Assembly (NCBI GenBank): GCA_964019425.1
Contig: OZ025847.1
Location: 340,501 to 404,500, forward strand
Direction of reading: 5' to 3'
Length of the DNA: 64,000 nucleotides
DNA from: Flectonema sp. DT1601
Lineage: Eukaryota > Euglenozoa > Diplonemea > Diplonemida > Diplonemidae
Shown here: one piece after another, positions 1 through 10,461 of the stretch
How the letters are laid out: the number at the start of each line of letters is the position of its first letter
Position numbering within the stretch: position 1 is the stretch's first letter
Translations under genes and position numbers: made by a program
Notes under the pieces: generated by a model
Databases searched by the model: none
The model's input: only the letters and a program-made list of their open reading frames with translations
What the model was told of the DNA's origin: nothing

Positions 1-152
1 AAAATAAATAAAAAGAATAAAAAAAAAAAAAAAAAAAAGGAATAAACAATGTTATCATTGTTTTTTTTCTATCGATCGACTATGTCGATTAATTTCTATT
101 TTCCGTCCTGATCGAGACGCTAAACTGATTGTTTCCTTTTTTTAAATAATAA

Positions 153-186
<34 letters not shown>
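1..186 (-). repeat. Palindromic satellite E, copy at window edge
   Basis: This stretch is the reverse complement of sequence around 13495-13640. It carries the same modules: a perfect palindrome (AACAATG-ATAA-CATTGTT), the imperfect palindrome around GATCGACATAGTCGATC, and the CAGTTTAGCGTCT box. Related units recur near 13.5, 13.7, 15.3, 15.4, 17.2 and 17.35 kb. It is cut by the window start. No coding potential is visible. Confidence 0.7.
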
Positions 187-190
<4 letters not shown>

Positions 191-586
191 ATCTCCCTGC
201 TATCCTCATATCCCCACAATAATATTATACCTTTTCATTTTCTCTTTCCTTTTCTGGTCTTTTTTTTTTCTTTTTTTCCTTTTTCATACAACGTTTTTTA
301 TTTATATTTTATTTTTTTTTTTTTTTTTCATGTTTGATTATTTCCTCTTCATATTTTTTTTCTATTCTTTCTTTTTTTTTTTTTTTTTTTTTTTCTCTAC
401 CTCTCTCTTAATTCTGTTCGTTTCTTTGAAACGAAAATTCATTTGAATATTATTCCTTGGTCAGCAACCATCATTGTCGCCCTTTGGGCCTGTTAAAAAA
501 AAAAAAAAAATAAAAAGAAAGTTTACGTCGGGAATAGGGCAGGAGCCAAAAGCTCCCAGTCCGTTACTTCCCACTTATCGAAATTC
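187..586 (+). repeat. Dispersed repeat family A, copy A1 (about 400 bp, longest form)
   Basis: A T-rich repeat ending in a constant module: a stem-loop GGAGC-CAAAA-GCTCC (542-556), CAGTCC, a C-rich tract and GAAATTC. Further copies lie at 9106-9480 (+), 12929-13335 (-), 15566-15782 joined to 17136-17223 (+), and 18143-18416 (-). The GAAATTC end is nearly constant while the T-rich end is cut at different points, which is the pattern expected of 5' truncation in a retroposon. No ORF of note. This copy abuts the truncated 5' end of the MULE transposase gene. Confidence 0.75.
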
Positions 587-592
587 ACGTGC

Positions 593-2489
593 ACAAACGC
601 ATGTGGGTGGAAAGTATGTGCCACAGCAACAGACGAAGGTTGCTACCACATAACGCGTGTGGTTCTTCGGCACGACAGCACGTGTGCTGTTGGAGAAAGC
701 AGCTCCTACGGTATGAAGAATACTGTCTCATACCTTGCTGCTGAAAAGTGTAGGTATGCCTGCCTGCCTCATAATTGTATTCTGGTTGGTTACTATTAGT
801 TTTTGCCACAACACTAAACATAGGTCTCTAGGAGAGAAATACACCGCGGCGTGTTTAATCGCAGACATGAAGGAGAAGGGGGTCGTGATAAAGAAGGACA
901 CCGCCTATCGCGCGCTGCAGAAGGCGGATAGGGAGATCAACGGGGATCCCCACGACGGGTACAAATTCTTAGAGTCGTGGTGCCGCGCAGCGGAGGTGGC
1001 AAACCCTGGGACTAAGTGGCACATTGCGGACAAGGACGGACGATTTTGTCATTTGTTCCTCGCCTTTGGTCCCTGCATTGACGGGGCAAAACATTGTCCC
1101 CAAGGTTTTGGGGTGACCGATGGGTGCTCCCTGAAAGGGTACTACGTCGGGAATTTTCTAACGTTGTTGGGCATGGATGCTTCTGGGCGAGAGTTCCCAG
1201 TTGCCTTTGCCATCACAGGAAACGAGAGCAAAAAAACCTGGGGATGGTTTTTTGACAAGTGTCGCAGCACGCTTGGTGAAGATTTTTTCAACGGGTATGC
1301 ACTGATGTCAGACCAGCAGAAAGGCCTCGACACAGCGATGAAAAAGTCGTTCCCACAGGCCAAGGGGTTGAAGTGTTCAGCCCACATGGAACGCAACATA
1401 AAGGTTGCCTTCAAAAGTAAGGAAGCCGTGTCGAAGTTTAAGAAACTTCGAATGACGTCATCGGAAGAGAGGTACGAGGAAGTGTTCGACACCCTCGATC
1501 CTGAATTTCAGGAGTACCTGAAGGGGAAAGACCCAACATCATGGGCAACGTGCCAGATAAGAGCACGGAATTATGGACATACAACGTCCAACCTGGCGGA
1601 GAGCTTTAACGCCTCCTTATCAAAGATAAGGGCGAAAAGCATCCTCGGCCTGTTAAACGGGTTACTAGGCCAGCTTTCTCGTTGGTTCTATGAACGGCAC
1701 ATGGAAGATACAGGCAACGACGACGGAGTACTACAGCACGTGCAGGACAAGGTGGAGGCGCTTAACGCCGAAGCCTCACGTTACGATGTAATACCTGTAA
1801 GTAAGTTAGGGGAGGTATATGAAGGTATTCCTATAACTCTCTCTTGCAAAAACATTCAAACTAATATTGTATTGTAATCCCCACAGCTTCAGTAATTAAG
1901 GGAGAAAGTACCCGCCTGGTGAAGGTCATCGCGAATGAAAAAATTGTGACGTGCGCCTGTTTGGTGCCTGAACAGACAGGCGTCCCCTGTGTCCACGCAT
2001 GTGCTTTTTTGAGGTATGCTGCAACCTTCCCCAGTATATTATTTTGAATGTAGCCTTAAAACAAAAAACAGGACACTAAAAATAAACCCTCTGTCCACTG
2101 TCAGTAGGGAGTTTACACATGGTGCACTCAGGAATGCGTATGCCACCCCGATCCGCCCAGTTGGGGTTTACCTCATTGAGAGGTTGAAAACAGATCTCCT
2201 CCCACCATTAACGCAGAGAGGAATTGGTGCCCCAAAGAAGAGAATAAAGTCTCAGGGAGAGGGAGGCAGACAATGTACGCGTTGTCAGGGGTTTGGACAC
2301 TACTCCACTACCTGCAAAGAGCCCCTCTCGGAGGCAAACCATCCGAAACCTGCGGCTAAGAAGGCAGCAGCTAAGCAATCAGCTGCGAAGAAGGCATCGC
2401 CAAAGAAATCGAAGAAGCCGGCCTTGAAGGCAAGAAAGAAAATAAAAGTAGAAAGCGAATCAGAAACAGAAACCGAAAGTGAAAATTAG
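593..2489 (+). CDS. MULE transposase (MuDR family), four exons, 5' partial
   Basis: Exons inferred by reading frame and GT-AG sites: 593-753, 824-1800, 1887-2013 and 2072-2489 (introns 70, 86 and 58 nt). In order the product shows a cysteine/histidine N-terminal DNA-binding segment (CGWKVCATATDEGCYHI, then HDSTC), a helical region, the MULE catalytic domain (TDGCSLKGYYVGNFLTLLG with the first Asp, SDQQKGL with the second Asp, CSAHMERN, and NLAESFNASL), a SWIM zinc finger (CAC...CVHAC) in exon 3, and in exon 4 a CCHC knuckle (CTRCQGFGHYSTTC) followed by a Lys/Ala-rich, acidic tail. This is the classic MuDR order. The three exon joins keep frame, so the body may be intact, but the true start is lost upstream. 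The first ATG of the unspliced reading (756) lies in the inferred first intron. Confidence 0.85.
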
Positions 2490-2639
2490 GTTACAGTAAT
2501 CAATCAAGTTCATAATACTAACCAACCCGTTACCAATTCATTTATTCACAGATTTGTATGAAAATGTTCAAGGATATTTTGGTGGCAAAAAAAGTGTCAA
2601 TTTTTTTTTTTTTTTTTTTTTTTGAATTTTTTTTTTTTT

Positions 2640-2835
2640 TTTTTTTTTTCATGAACAGCGAAAATTTTTTTTTTTTTGTTACTGAATAGAGAAAAAAAAT
2701 TATCACTTTCAGTGAATAGCGAAAAAAAATTATCATATTCAGTGAACAGCGAAAAAAAAAAAAATTCTTTTACTGAATAGCGAAAATGGAATTATTGGAC
2801 CCCCCAATAGCGAAAATCTCTTAAAGTTAAGACCG
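2640..2835. repeat. AGCGAAAA motif array (MULE 3' subterminal region)
   Basis: Five or six copies of a CAGTGAATAGCGAAAA-like motif are separated by A/T runs. The same motif occurs three times at about 14803-14885 and again at 16750-16835 inside the long-TIR elements. Regular spacing and location behind the transposase suggest transposase-binding repeats. This is inferred, not shown. Confidence 0.5.
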
Positions 2836-2879
2836 ATTAGTCAGTTTAAGGTCTTGACTAGGACCAACAAAAAAAAAAA

Positions 2880-3340
2880 AAAAAATAACGATCAAGCTGA
2901 GCTGATCTTGTTTTTATTAAAATAAGGGGAGCGGGAGGGATGGGAGGAATAAAGGAAAAAAAAAGAAAAGGTCGATCAATTGGATCTGATCGTCGAGAAG
3001 AAGAAGACAATTATTTTAAAGGTCGATCGGCATAGCCGATCGTTGAGAAAAAATAACCAGATATAAATACAATCAGTTTAAATTTAAAAAAAAAAAAAAA
3101 ATTAACGATCAAGCTGAGCTGATCTTGTTTTTATTAAAATAAGGGGAGCGGGAGGGATGGAAAGAATAAAGGAAAAAAAAAAAAAAAAAAAAGGTCGATC
3201 AATTGGATCTGATCGTCGAGAAGAAGAAAACAATTATTTTAAAAAAAATGATCGGTATAGCCGATCGTTGAGAAAAGAACAGATATAAATACAATCGGTT
3301 TTGGTGATCGACGAGTGGAGCGATCACTTGACAAGAAGGA
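2880..3340. repeat. 220-bp tandem duplication with GATC palindromes
   Basis: Two near-identical units begin with AACGATCAAGCTGAGCTGATC at about 2885 and 3104. Each has a G-rich GGGGAGCGGGAGGGATGG tract and a hairpin GATCGGCATAGCCGATC (GATCGGTATAGCCGATC in the second). The hairpin module resembles the GATCGACATAGTCGATC unit of satellite E. No coding potential is seen. The stretch from 3340 to 3535 is homopolymer-rich with nothing recognisable. Confidence 0.7.
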
Positions 3341-3788
3341 AAAAAGAAAGGACCGATTAATTGGGGCTTTGGTTGTATTCCCAAGGCATGTTTTTTTTTT
3401 TTTTTTTTTATTATTCATTTACATTATTTTTTTTTTTTTTTTTTTAAATTAATAATCACATTTTGTTCAAAAATATTTCATATTAGAGTAAAAGAAAAAG
3501 AAAAAAAAGAGATAAGAGAAAAAAAAAAAAAAAAACCATTGCTGGCCCCCTCACCACTCATAGAGGATGAGGAGGCCAGTAAGGCGTCACTCAAATCTAT
3601 GCCAAGCCTTGGGAACTTGGATTGGGGTTTAGACCATTTACAATTAACAATTAACAATTAATCTGATTAACGTTATGATCTGACGGACATAAACATATCG
3701 ACAAAATATTACAAACAAAACGAACAATAAATAATAAATAAGCTAATAAACTAAATAAACAAAGTGATGTGAAAGTAAGGAAAAAGAA

Positions 3789-6700
3789 TTACAAGGGGGT
3801 GGAGTCACCGTGAACGTCATCAGCAGAACATCTCCTTCGATTATAACGATATCTTGATGGAGGGGTCCGTTTTTTCAGAGTTGAACGCTCAGACTTTCTC
3901 GGCGGAGTTTCAATTTCCTCATGTTCTTCTGTGTCTGGCGGACTCAAACCTTCTGCCCATGAAGCTAATTGGAACTTCAGGGCCGCAATTTGAGACCGTG
4001 CCAAGGCGAGTTGAGCATTTAAATCGCTCGCCAGTCCCGTTAACATCATGGATTGCTCAAGCTGCTCTGCGTGAGTTGTACACCGTTGGTGATTCAGCTC
4101 CGAGAGGCGAAGTTGGGCATCCAAAAGTTGTTCTGAGAGCTCTGCCGCTTTCTCGTTTGTTTCGAGAGAGTCATCTACTGCTCGACAGTAGTTCTCGAGT
4201 AAGTCAATCCTACCCTCGGACCATTGTCTCGCAATAGGTGTATTCTCTTTAACGGAGATAACGTGGCTCTCTTGTCGTAAAATCTTGGTCGGCGTGCGGT
4301 CGAGAGCTTCACTCTGCGGCATTGTCGGAGGAATTGAGGCTAGAGGACAAAGAGGGGTGATATAATTAAGGGTAGGGATAAGGGGTTTAATAAGAGGAGT
4401 AAAAAGACTACTCGTAGTTGTAAAGAGCGAGAGGTAGTTCTTTGCTATCTTCATCATAGCAACAGATTCATACAAAATAGGGGATCGGGGGGAAACTTGT
4501 TGACTAAAGTGGGTCATGTGGGGACGTGCGGCACGCAAACTCTCGACCTCCTGTTGAGTATAGAAAAGTCTTATTTTACTTTCTCTTTCCTCATTACATT
4601 TGGTCTCCAATTCGTTCGACAGAAGAACAAACCTTTGATGGTAATTGAAAAGCGCCATTTCCGATAGGTCTGCTTTCTGAGTCAGATTTGCGAGCTCACG
4701 TTTCCTGTAATCTTCCACTAAGTCATATTGACGAACTAGTGCGGAAAGAGAAGTCTTCGATTCATCGCGTTCTACTGTTAACCGTTGAATTACTCCTTCC
4801 AGAAGTTCATATTCTTTTCTATCTTTTTCAATAATTAAAACAGGGGGCGCAGGAGGAAGTGAGGATGGATCCTGGTTGGTAGCTTTGATCTCAACAGGTA
4901 ATCCGTTTAGTAACTGCTTGTCTTTCTCGAGGGAGGCTGACATCGCATTAAAGTAAAATAAAAATAGAACATAAAAAATTCGTTCTTTCATTTGTTCTAA
5001 TTCGTTTTCTAAAATCTGGCATTTCAAGGAAAGTTTCAGCCTTAATCTTCCTTTTTTTTCTTTGTACAAGGGGGTTTGAGAACCAATGTCAGATTGACAT
5101 CTTAACACCATAGCAAAATCAGTAGGGAGTGTTTGCGATCCCGTTGACGTGAGTTCAGGTGGGGGAGTCTGGAAAGAGATGGAAGAAATAGAAGAGAATG
5201 ACAAGGAGAGTCCAGTGAGCTCATCCTCATCTAACAAAACAGAAGGGGCCGGGGAGGAAGACCCATTGGCAATAAGTAGAATAGAAAGAGCCGATGCGTA
5301 ACAAGTTTGCCAGATAAAACATTTCTCAAGCCACGATCTTTCAATGGTGAGCTTTTCGATCGTTTTCAGTTTTGTTACTTTGTGGATTTTGACTTCTTCT
5401 ACAGGGAAGATTTCTTTACCATCTTTTATAAAACTTGCAGTGGCAGGTTCTTCTTTAATGCTGCGCATTAGAGGTCTTGAATGCCACGTGGGGAGGTTCC
5501 TCGTCTGGAACAGAACATATGAGCACTGTCTGGCGATTCTGGTGCATTCACAAAATAAAGCTTTTGTTGGTGCTAAAGGTGAACCGATGTGACGTGTCCA
5601 GATGTTCAGCTGGTCCATGCAGATGTTTCCTCGTACGCCAACTTCAATAGTAAAAATGTTACAGTCGAAGCCATTAGCGATGATCGAGTCTCTTAGCTTT
5701 AGGTATTTCTTTTCCTTTAAGACATGAGAGGTTTCGAAACGATCTTCATTTGGACACGTCAGCTCCAGAATCAGTGCTCTTTTCGCAAAAAAAGAATAAA
5801 TAAAAATGTCTGGTCTTAGAGAGGACGAGACATGGCACACTTCAAGAGGAACAATTAGGCGGTTATCACCGACATCGTCGAGGATGACCCAATCATTCGC
5901 TAGTGAAAGTTCGCCTGTCTCTTTAGAAATTCTTTCTAGGGGTTTATTTTCCCCTGTTTTTAAAAAAGTTTTAGAGGGAGGCGGGAGGTTTTCTTTTCTT
6001 TTGTTGGCTTTTATTATCAACTCTTCCAAGAAGATAACAATGCGTTTTAGAACGCTGTCATGACGCCACGTGAACCTCCCTTGTGTTAAAGAGACAGGAC
6101 AGCCTGTTAAGACATGCCTGAGGGTAGGATTCACTTTGCCACACAATACACAATTTTGGTCCACGTTGGTGATGTTCCACCTCTTTAAATTATCTTGTGA
6201 GGGGAGGGTGTTTGTAACCGCTTTCAGTTGAAATGAGATATAGGCAGGATTTCCCTCCCTAAGTACCTTATTCCAGGTGAAATCGTTTATCATACATTTA
6301 GACCACTCCTTCCACTGTCCTTGGACTTGTAATTTATTCAAAGAGTTCAGTAGTTCATCTGTGGCTTCCACTTCAAAACGCTTAAGGAGATCGGGGCGAG
6401 TAGTACGTAGATCGCGCAATCGGTGACCAAGACCAGCTGATTGCTTCGCGAGAGAACGGTAAGAAAAAAACTTAATAAGGCGCTCCCATTCAGCAGAAGC
6501 TGAAAACTTTTTCGACCAATTGGACGATTTCTCCATACTGCAACTGGAAATATTACTGCGCTGAATAATTACTGCGGGGAAATATTACTGCGCGGAAAAA
6601 TTAGTGCGGTTTTTTTGAGAAAAGATTAGTGCGGTTTTTTCCACTTGGTGGTAGAAAAAAATTTGGTTGCTTTTTTGCTGTGTAAGGCACCAGCAGAAAA

Positions 6701-7113
6701 ATGCAGCTGGAGAAAAAATCACTTCTGAGCAGAAATATTAGTGCGGTGGAAATATTACTGCGTGGAAAAATTAGTGCGGTTTTTTGCAGATTTGGAAATT
6801 AGTGCGGTTTTTTCCGCGCAGTAATATTTCCAGTTGCAGTAATAACATTGTAGACACCGTGCATGTCAGAGTCCTGTGAGGATCTGAGTATGTCTAGTTT
6901 AATTGATTGCGCTTGTTTATATAGCGTCTCGACTCTTTTGTGTCTGAGACCAACAGTGTTCTTTGAACCGGTAAAAAGGATGACTGTGTTCGCAGAGCGG
7001 ACAAATCCCCACCATTTCTTCAAAAAAGGTTTAATAATTTTGTCCATTTTTTTGGCAAAAGGGAGAGATAAGTCATGGATCATTAAACTCCATGTTAACC
7101 TTGACAATAACAA
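3789..7113 (-). pseudogene. LINE RT C-terminus, CCHC finger, restriction-like endonuclease and coiled-coil extension (split by MITE)
   Basis: The RT tail (7113-6842) leads into the MITE, and the frame resumes at 6536. Removing the MITE with one TA makes the two parts continuous: ...MHGVYNVI then MEKSSNW. In the 915-aa downstream part, a CCHC finger (CVLCGKVNPTLRHVLTGC) sits at about 131-148. A restriction-like endonuclease core (RPDIF..., ILELTCPNEDRFE..., EKKYLKL) lies at about 240-285. This pair is the hallmark of early-branching R2/NeSL/CRE-type LINEs. Residues about 430-915 form a Ser/Pro-rich then Leu/Gln/Glu-rich coiled-coil extension, unusual for the family, with no stop until 3789. 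An unspliced intron in the extension cannot be excluded. Confidence 0.8.
6538..6839. mobile_element. 302-bp MITE with 24-bp perfect terminal inverted repeats, TA target duplication
   Basis: The left end CTGCAACTGGAAATATTACT is mirrored exactly at the right end (6816-6839). TA flanks both ends (6536-6537 and 6840-6841). The interior repeats two short motifs, ATTAGTGCGGTTTTTT (about five times) and ATATTACTGCG. A TA duplication with short TIRs suits a Tc1/mariner-type or related TA-targeting transposase. No transposase for it is in the window. Excision in silico restores the LINE reading frame, so the boundaries are firm. Confidence 0.92.
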
Positions 7114-8189
7114 GTGTTGGACAGACCAGCCTCCTGAACTGCTAAGGAAAAGAGCAGTAGTTGGAATACCAAATTAAAAAGGGTTGGGGAGGAAACGCAG
7201 CCTTGAAAGACACCAACTTCAAAAGGGATAGTGGGCGTCAGGCCTTCTCCAACTCTGATTTGGACGCGCATGGAGGAATAATACCTTTTATAGAAACCGA
7301 TTATTCTTTCGTGAATTCCGAAATATTTTAAAGCAAAGAAAATTAATTGATGTTTGACTGATCCGAAAGCATCTGCCAAATCCACCCAGACAATTGTTAG
7401 GTTTTTCCGGAGAGCTTTCACTTCTTTAAAAATCTCTGAGGTGATCGTGGCATGTTCGATACACCCAGAGACACCTTTCCTAAAGCCTTTTTGAAAATTA
7501 AATTTAGAAAGAGTGTGGTTTGCGACGGCTTCCTGAATGACCGTATTAAAAATTTTCCCGTCGCAGTTGCCCACAGCTATCGGTCTCGTTTTCGAGATGT
7601 CTTTCCCATCGGAGTTGGGCTTTGGGAGCATTGTTACAAATGCTAAGCCCCAACTATCCGGATAGGCCTTGAGTTCGAAAATTCTCTTTAATACCTTGTA
7701 AAGTGCTTCCATAAAAGTTGGGACCTTTTTCCATACAACATAAGGTATGCAATTGGGACCAGGGGCACATTTGTTTTTTTTCTTTGATAAGAGAATACCA
7801 AACTGTTCGAAGCTCGGGAACTGGATATCATCCATTGTCTTGTAGTCAGACTTAGGTAAAAAAGAGGGATGGGTGAAATCAGTTTTTTTTTTTTCATTGT
7901 CACAATAATTGTTTTTAAAATGTTCAATTATTTTTTCCTCTGGAATATCAAGGGAGGGGGGTTGAGGATCTTCTTTTTGGAGTTCTTCTTTTATGGCAGT
8001 AAACGGATTTTGACGAAATTTATCTTGTAATTTTTTGAATAAATTTTTCTTTTCTAAATTCCGATACATTCGGAAAATCCTTTTCATTCTCGTTCTTGCC
8101 TCTTTCCATTTGACAGCGTTCTCTATAGAAGGCCCAGATTTGCGGAGCTCCTGTCTTAGCTGTTTCATTTCCAGACGACATTCACGTTT
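7095..8189 (-). pseudogene. LINE reverse transcriptase, N-terminal and core part (defective)
   Basis: Non-LTR RT motifs appear in order: KCAPGPNCIPYVVWK, LPKPNSDG..TRPIAVGNCDGK, FQKGFRKGVSGC, motif A VDLADAFGSVKHQ, and motif B GVFQGCVSSPTLFNL. Motif C (F/YADD) and most of the thumb are absent. The reading frame ends at 7095, and sequence belonging to the very end of the RT domain (about 7080 on, KKMDKIIKPFLKKWWGF, RSANTVILFTGSK) follows almost at once in another frame. This is best explained by an internal deletion of roughly 200 codons. The 357-aa reading from 8168 uses an internal Met; the frame is open back to a stop near 8195 at the composition break. Confidence 0.85.
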
Positions 8190-8192
8190 TTC

Positions 8193-8993
8193 TTATCTCT
8201 CCTTCAATGAAAGTACCTTGCCCTTCCCTTTGATCGCCTTGGTTTCCATGGAGCTCCACAGCTCCGTGTACTCCCCACGCATCCACTGTTCTAGCCTTGC
8301 AGTCGTCCGCACACGGTTCGTGACCTCCTCCTCCCCGCTCTCCACTCCCCTTCCCTTCCTTTCCACACGTAAACCCAGACAGGCCTTCGGGAGCATGTGC
8401 AACAGTTTCCAGGCCCCTACATTGTTGTCGGAGACCACTCTCTGCAGCACCTCCCTCAGGGCCCTCGCCCAGAGCACTGTTAAGCGGTCGTCCACCCTCT
8501 TGGGGACTCTCACGGGTGAACTCCCTATCTCCGCCCACGAGGGCAGCGTCTCCGCTCCCGGTGTCTCAGGCCCTATCGTCGGCTCTTCCGAGAGGTGCTC
8601 CCCAGCCTTGTAGTCTCCCAGGGACGCCTTCCGACAGCGGGGGTGCGACCCCGTCTTACTCTTCGTGAGGCCTCCACAGAACGCACAGGGTCTCGCGTCC
8701 AGGGCCCTCAGCTCCGGCTCCGACAGGGGTCTATCTGAGAGCAGGTGTTGCCTGGTCAGGTGCGCCAGCAGCCCCGCGATTGAGTCATACCCGCTGTGCT
8801 GCTGCGCCCTTGACCTCGAGCAATCGCTCCGTGGGCAGAAGAAGGGTCCGTTCCCCATCGTACCTGCCTTCGCTCCCGTTCCCAGCCCCATCCGTTTGGC
8901 TGCTTGGTCAGGGTCCTCATCCGCCGCCCCGGTGATGTGGACCGCCTCGGCCTCGCCTTCTACCTGTTCCAACGACTCGCGCGACGCCACCAC
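8193..8993 (-). CDS. GC-rich retroelement N-terminal zinc-finger protein fragment
   Basis: The 266-aa reading has a C2H2-type finger (CPRSDCSRS...GLLAHLTRQH) at about residues 53-84 and a second Cys cluster (CAFCGG...HPRC). A block AWKLLHMLPKACLG with following R/G-rich and RLEQWMRGEYTELW segments is of the kind found upstream of RT in several protist non-LTR elements. The family name is uncertain. It ends at a stop next to the AT-rich LINE, so it is truncated before any RT domain. The codon bias (strong G/C at third positions) is unlike host genes here. Confidence 0.5.
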   Translation of the reverse strand: MVASRESLEQVEGEAEAVHITGAADEDPDQAAKRMGLGTGAKAGTMGNGPFFCPRSDCSRSRAQQHSGYDSIAGLLAHLTRQHLLSDRPLSEPELRALDARPCAFCGGLTKSKTGSHPRCRKASLGDYKAGEHLSEEPTIGPETPGAETLPSWAEIGSSPVRVPKRVDDRLTVLWARALREVLQRVVSDNNVGAWKLLHMLPKACLGLRVERKGRGVESGEEEVTNRVRTTARLEQWMRGEYTELWSSMETKAIKGKGKVLSLKER

Positions 8994-9105
8994 TACCGCT
9001 TCGTAGTGGCTCCCTCGTAGCGTAGGTGCAGCCAGACCGGCACGGGGTGGTCTCGGCTCGCGGGCAAGAACTTGCGGTGTCTGTCCCCCTCCGTCACTAC
9101 GATCA

Positions 9106-9480
9106 CCACAATAATATTATACCTTTTCATTTTCTCTTTCCTTTTCTGGTCTTTTTTTTTTCCTTTTTTCCTTTTTCATACAACGTTTTTTATTTATATA
9201 TTTTTTTTTTTTTTTTTTTTTTTCATGTTTGATTATTTCCTCTTCATATTTTTTTTTTCTATTCTTTCTTTTTTTTTTTTTTTTTTTTCTCTGCCTCTCT
9301 CTCAATTCTGTTCGTTTCTTTGAAACGAAAATTCATTTGAATATTATTCCTTGGTCAGCAACCATCATTGTCGCCCTTTGGGCCTGTTAAAAAAAAAAAA
9401 AAATAAAAAGAAAGTTTACATCGGGAATAGGGCAGGAGCCAAAAGCTCCCAGTCCGTTACTTCCCACTTTATCGAAATTC
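9106..9480 (+). repeat. Repeat family A, copy A2, inserted in the GC-rich element
   Basis: Nearly identical to A1 but lacking its first part, starting at CCACAATAAT. Stem-loop GGAGC-CAAAA-GCTCC at 9435-9449 and constant end GAAATTC at 9474-9480. No clear target duplication is visible. Confidence 0.75.
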
Positions 9481-10185
9481 GTGCAAGAGATTCGCGGCCA
9501 CTTGCAGGGTGGTATTGTCTCCCCAGGCTTTCGTCCTTACGCCCTGTGCGAAACTCTCCTTCGAGCTCCCGTCCGTGAACCACCGGTCTCCCTCAGGGTC
9601 AACCAGCAAGGCGTCCGCCACGTGTCCCCGCAGTCCCTCCATCTCATGCGGGCGCTGTCTGCACCCTGACGGGACCCTCATGCGGACTTCCGGGGCTGCC
9701 GGGCGTGTACCTTTCTTCAGAGACATACTTCTCCGCAGGCGCTCCCATCGTTTCTCGGCCTTTCTGTTCCGGGGGGCCGCCATGGGCCTCTCCCACACCG
9801 TTTGCCCCAGATCCTCCCTCTCCTCCACCTCAACCCTTCGGATCTGGTTCTCGTCAGGGAGGTACCGCCGGCCTTCTCGCCTAGCAAGACACGAAGGTAT
9901 CAACAAGGGGAAGTACCTTTCCGAACGTAGGGGTTCCCACCTCCGGGTCATCGTCAGGAGCGCAGTCGCCTTCCCCGTCAGGTTCCGGAGGGACTCCCAG
10001 CACTCGTCCACCAACATATCTTCCGCGTCCGAACCGTATTCTGTCCGGTCCACACTCGCACGGATGTCGGTTGCGCGGATATCGTCGGTCACTCCCTCCG
10101 CCTTCCTTACCGAAGAAGTTAGGCCTGTGGCTCTAACAGGTACAGGATACACGCATTCACACCCCCAGATGCCACCTGTTTGCAT
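9481..10185 (-). CDS. GC-rich retroelement fragment with possible RNase H start
   Basis: An Arg/Glu-rich reading of about 235 aa. Near its end is DRWFTDGSSKESFAQG, which resembles the first strand of an RNase H fold (the TDGS motif). The frame is cut by repeat A2 immediately afterwards, so the remaining catalytic residues cannot be seen. The rest has no motif I recognise. The base composition matches the block at 8193-8993. Confidence 0.35.
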
Positions 10186-10220
10186 AATCGGGCCATCGTA
10201 CGCCCGTCCATCAGTCGTAT

Positions 10221-10461
10221 ATCCAGTGGGATCACTCAGGGTCTAGTAGAGACCACCAATGTTGTGCGTTGATAGGCAAGGTGATCAACCTTGACATTCT
10301 TTCTTTTCTCTCCTGTTGTGACAAACACAAAATACACGCACAGCTTACAGTGTGTTCTTTGTGTATGTTTTCTTCAGGTGTGAGTAGTTTTTTTGTTCTT
10401 GCTCTTCAGGGAGGGCCTTAGCCAAAAGCTAACAGTCCAAATCTCACCTGGAAATTCAACT
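10221..10461 (+). repeat. Repeat family B, copy B1
   Basis: About 240 bp from ATCCAGTGGGATCACTC to CACCTGGAAATTCAAC. Copies recur at 11575-11817 and 18658-18900. The conserved 3' portion has the stem-loop TTAGC-CAAAA-GCTAA (10418-10432) followed by CAGTCC, matching the family A tail in layout but not in stem sequence. This copy is B alone, lacking the upstream D segment. Confidence 0.75.

Larger units (their letters stand above)
587..2835 (+). mobile_element. Mutator-like (MULE) DNA transposon, 5'-truncated
   Basis: Holds a spliced MULE transposase gene (593-2489) and, downstream, an array of GAATAGCGAAAA-type motifs (about 2650-2825) that looks like a subterminal or terminal region. The left end is missing: coding sequence starts abruptly where repeat A1 ends. 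The same AGCGAAAA motifs occur inside the two long-TIR elements at 13.8-17.1 kb, so those may depend on this transposase family. That dependence is inference. Confidence 0.7.
3540..8195 (-). mobile_element. Non-LTR LINE with restriction-like endonuclease (R2/NeSL/CRE-like), 5'-truncated
   Basis: Read on the minus strand it holds an RT region (8189-7095), an RT C-terminal region, a CCHC finger, a restriction-like endonuclease and a long coiled-coil extension ending at 3789. A hairpin-bearing 3' tail (stem around GGCC-CCTCA / TGAGG-GGCC, 3546-3580) and a T-run at about 3535 (A-run on the minus strand) follow. Base composition changes sharply at about 8195, where GC-rich sequence begins, so the N-terminus is cut there. 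A 302-bp MITE sits at 6538-6839. A second, short relative lies at 19015-19215. The copy cannot be active because the RT core is incomplete. Confidence 0.85.
8196..10220 (-). mobile_element. GC-rich LINE-like element, fragmented, with family A insertion
   Basis: Two minus-strand coding blocks (10185-9481 and 8993-8193) have much higher GC than anything around them and are separated by repeat A2 (9106-9480). One block starts with a zinc-finger region as in LINE N-termini. The other ends in an RNase H-like start. The order (putative C-terminal block before N-terminal block) suggests two rearranged copies or a non-collinear junction. No RT core is present. A further small GC-rich piece at 11818-12002 may belong to the same family. 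Confidence 0.5.

Noticed and set aside
3854-4237. + strand ORF of 127 codons
   Set aside because: Antisense to the LINE coiled-coil region; composition fits a shadow frame.
5344-6063. + strand ORFs of 82 and 85 codons
   Set aside because: Antisense to the LINE endonuclease.
8665-9006. + strand ORF of 113 codons
   Set aside because: Antisense shadow of the zinc-finger fragment; no domain.
9509-10246. 245-codon + strand ORF
   Set aside because: Mirror of the GC-rich minus-strand block; Ser/Arg/Pro-rich with no motif, while the minus frame has the TDGSS segment.
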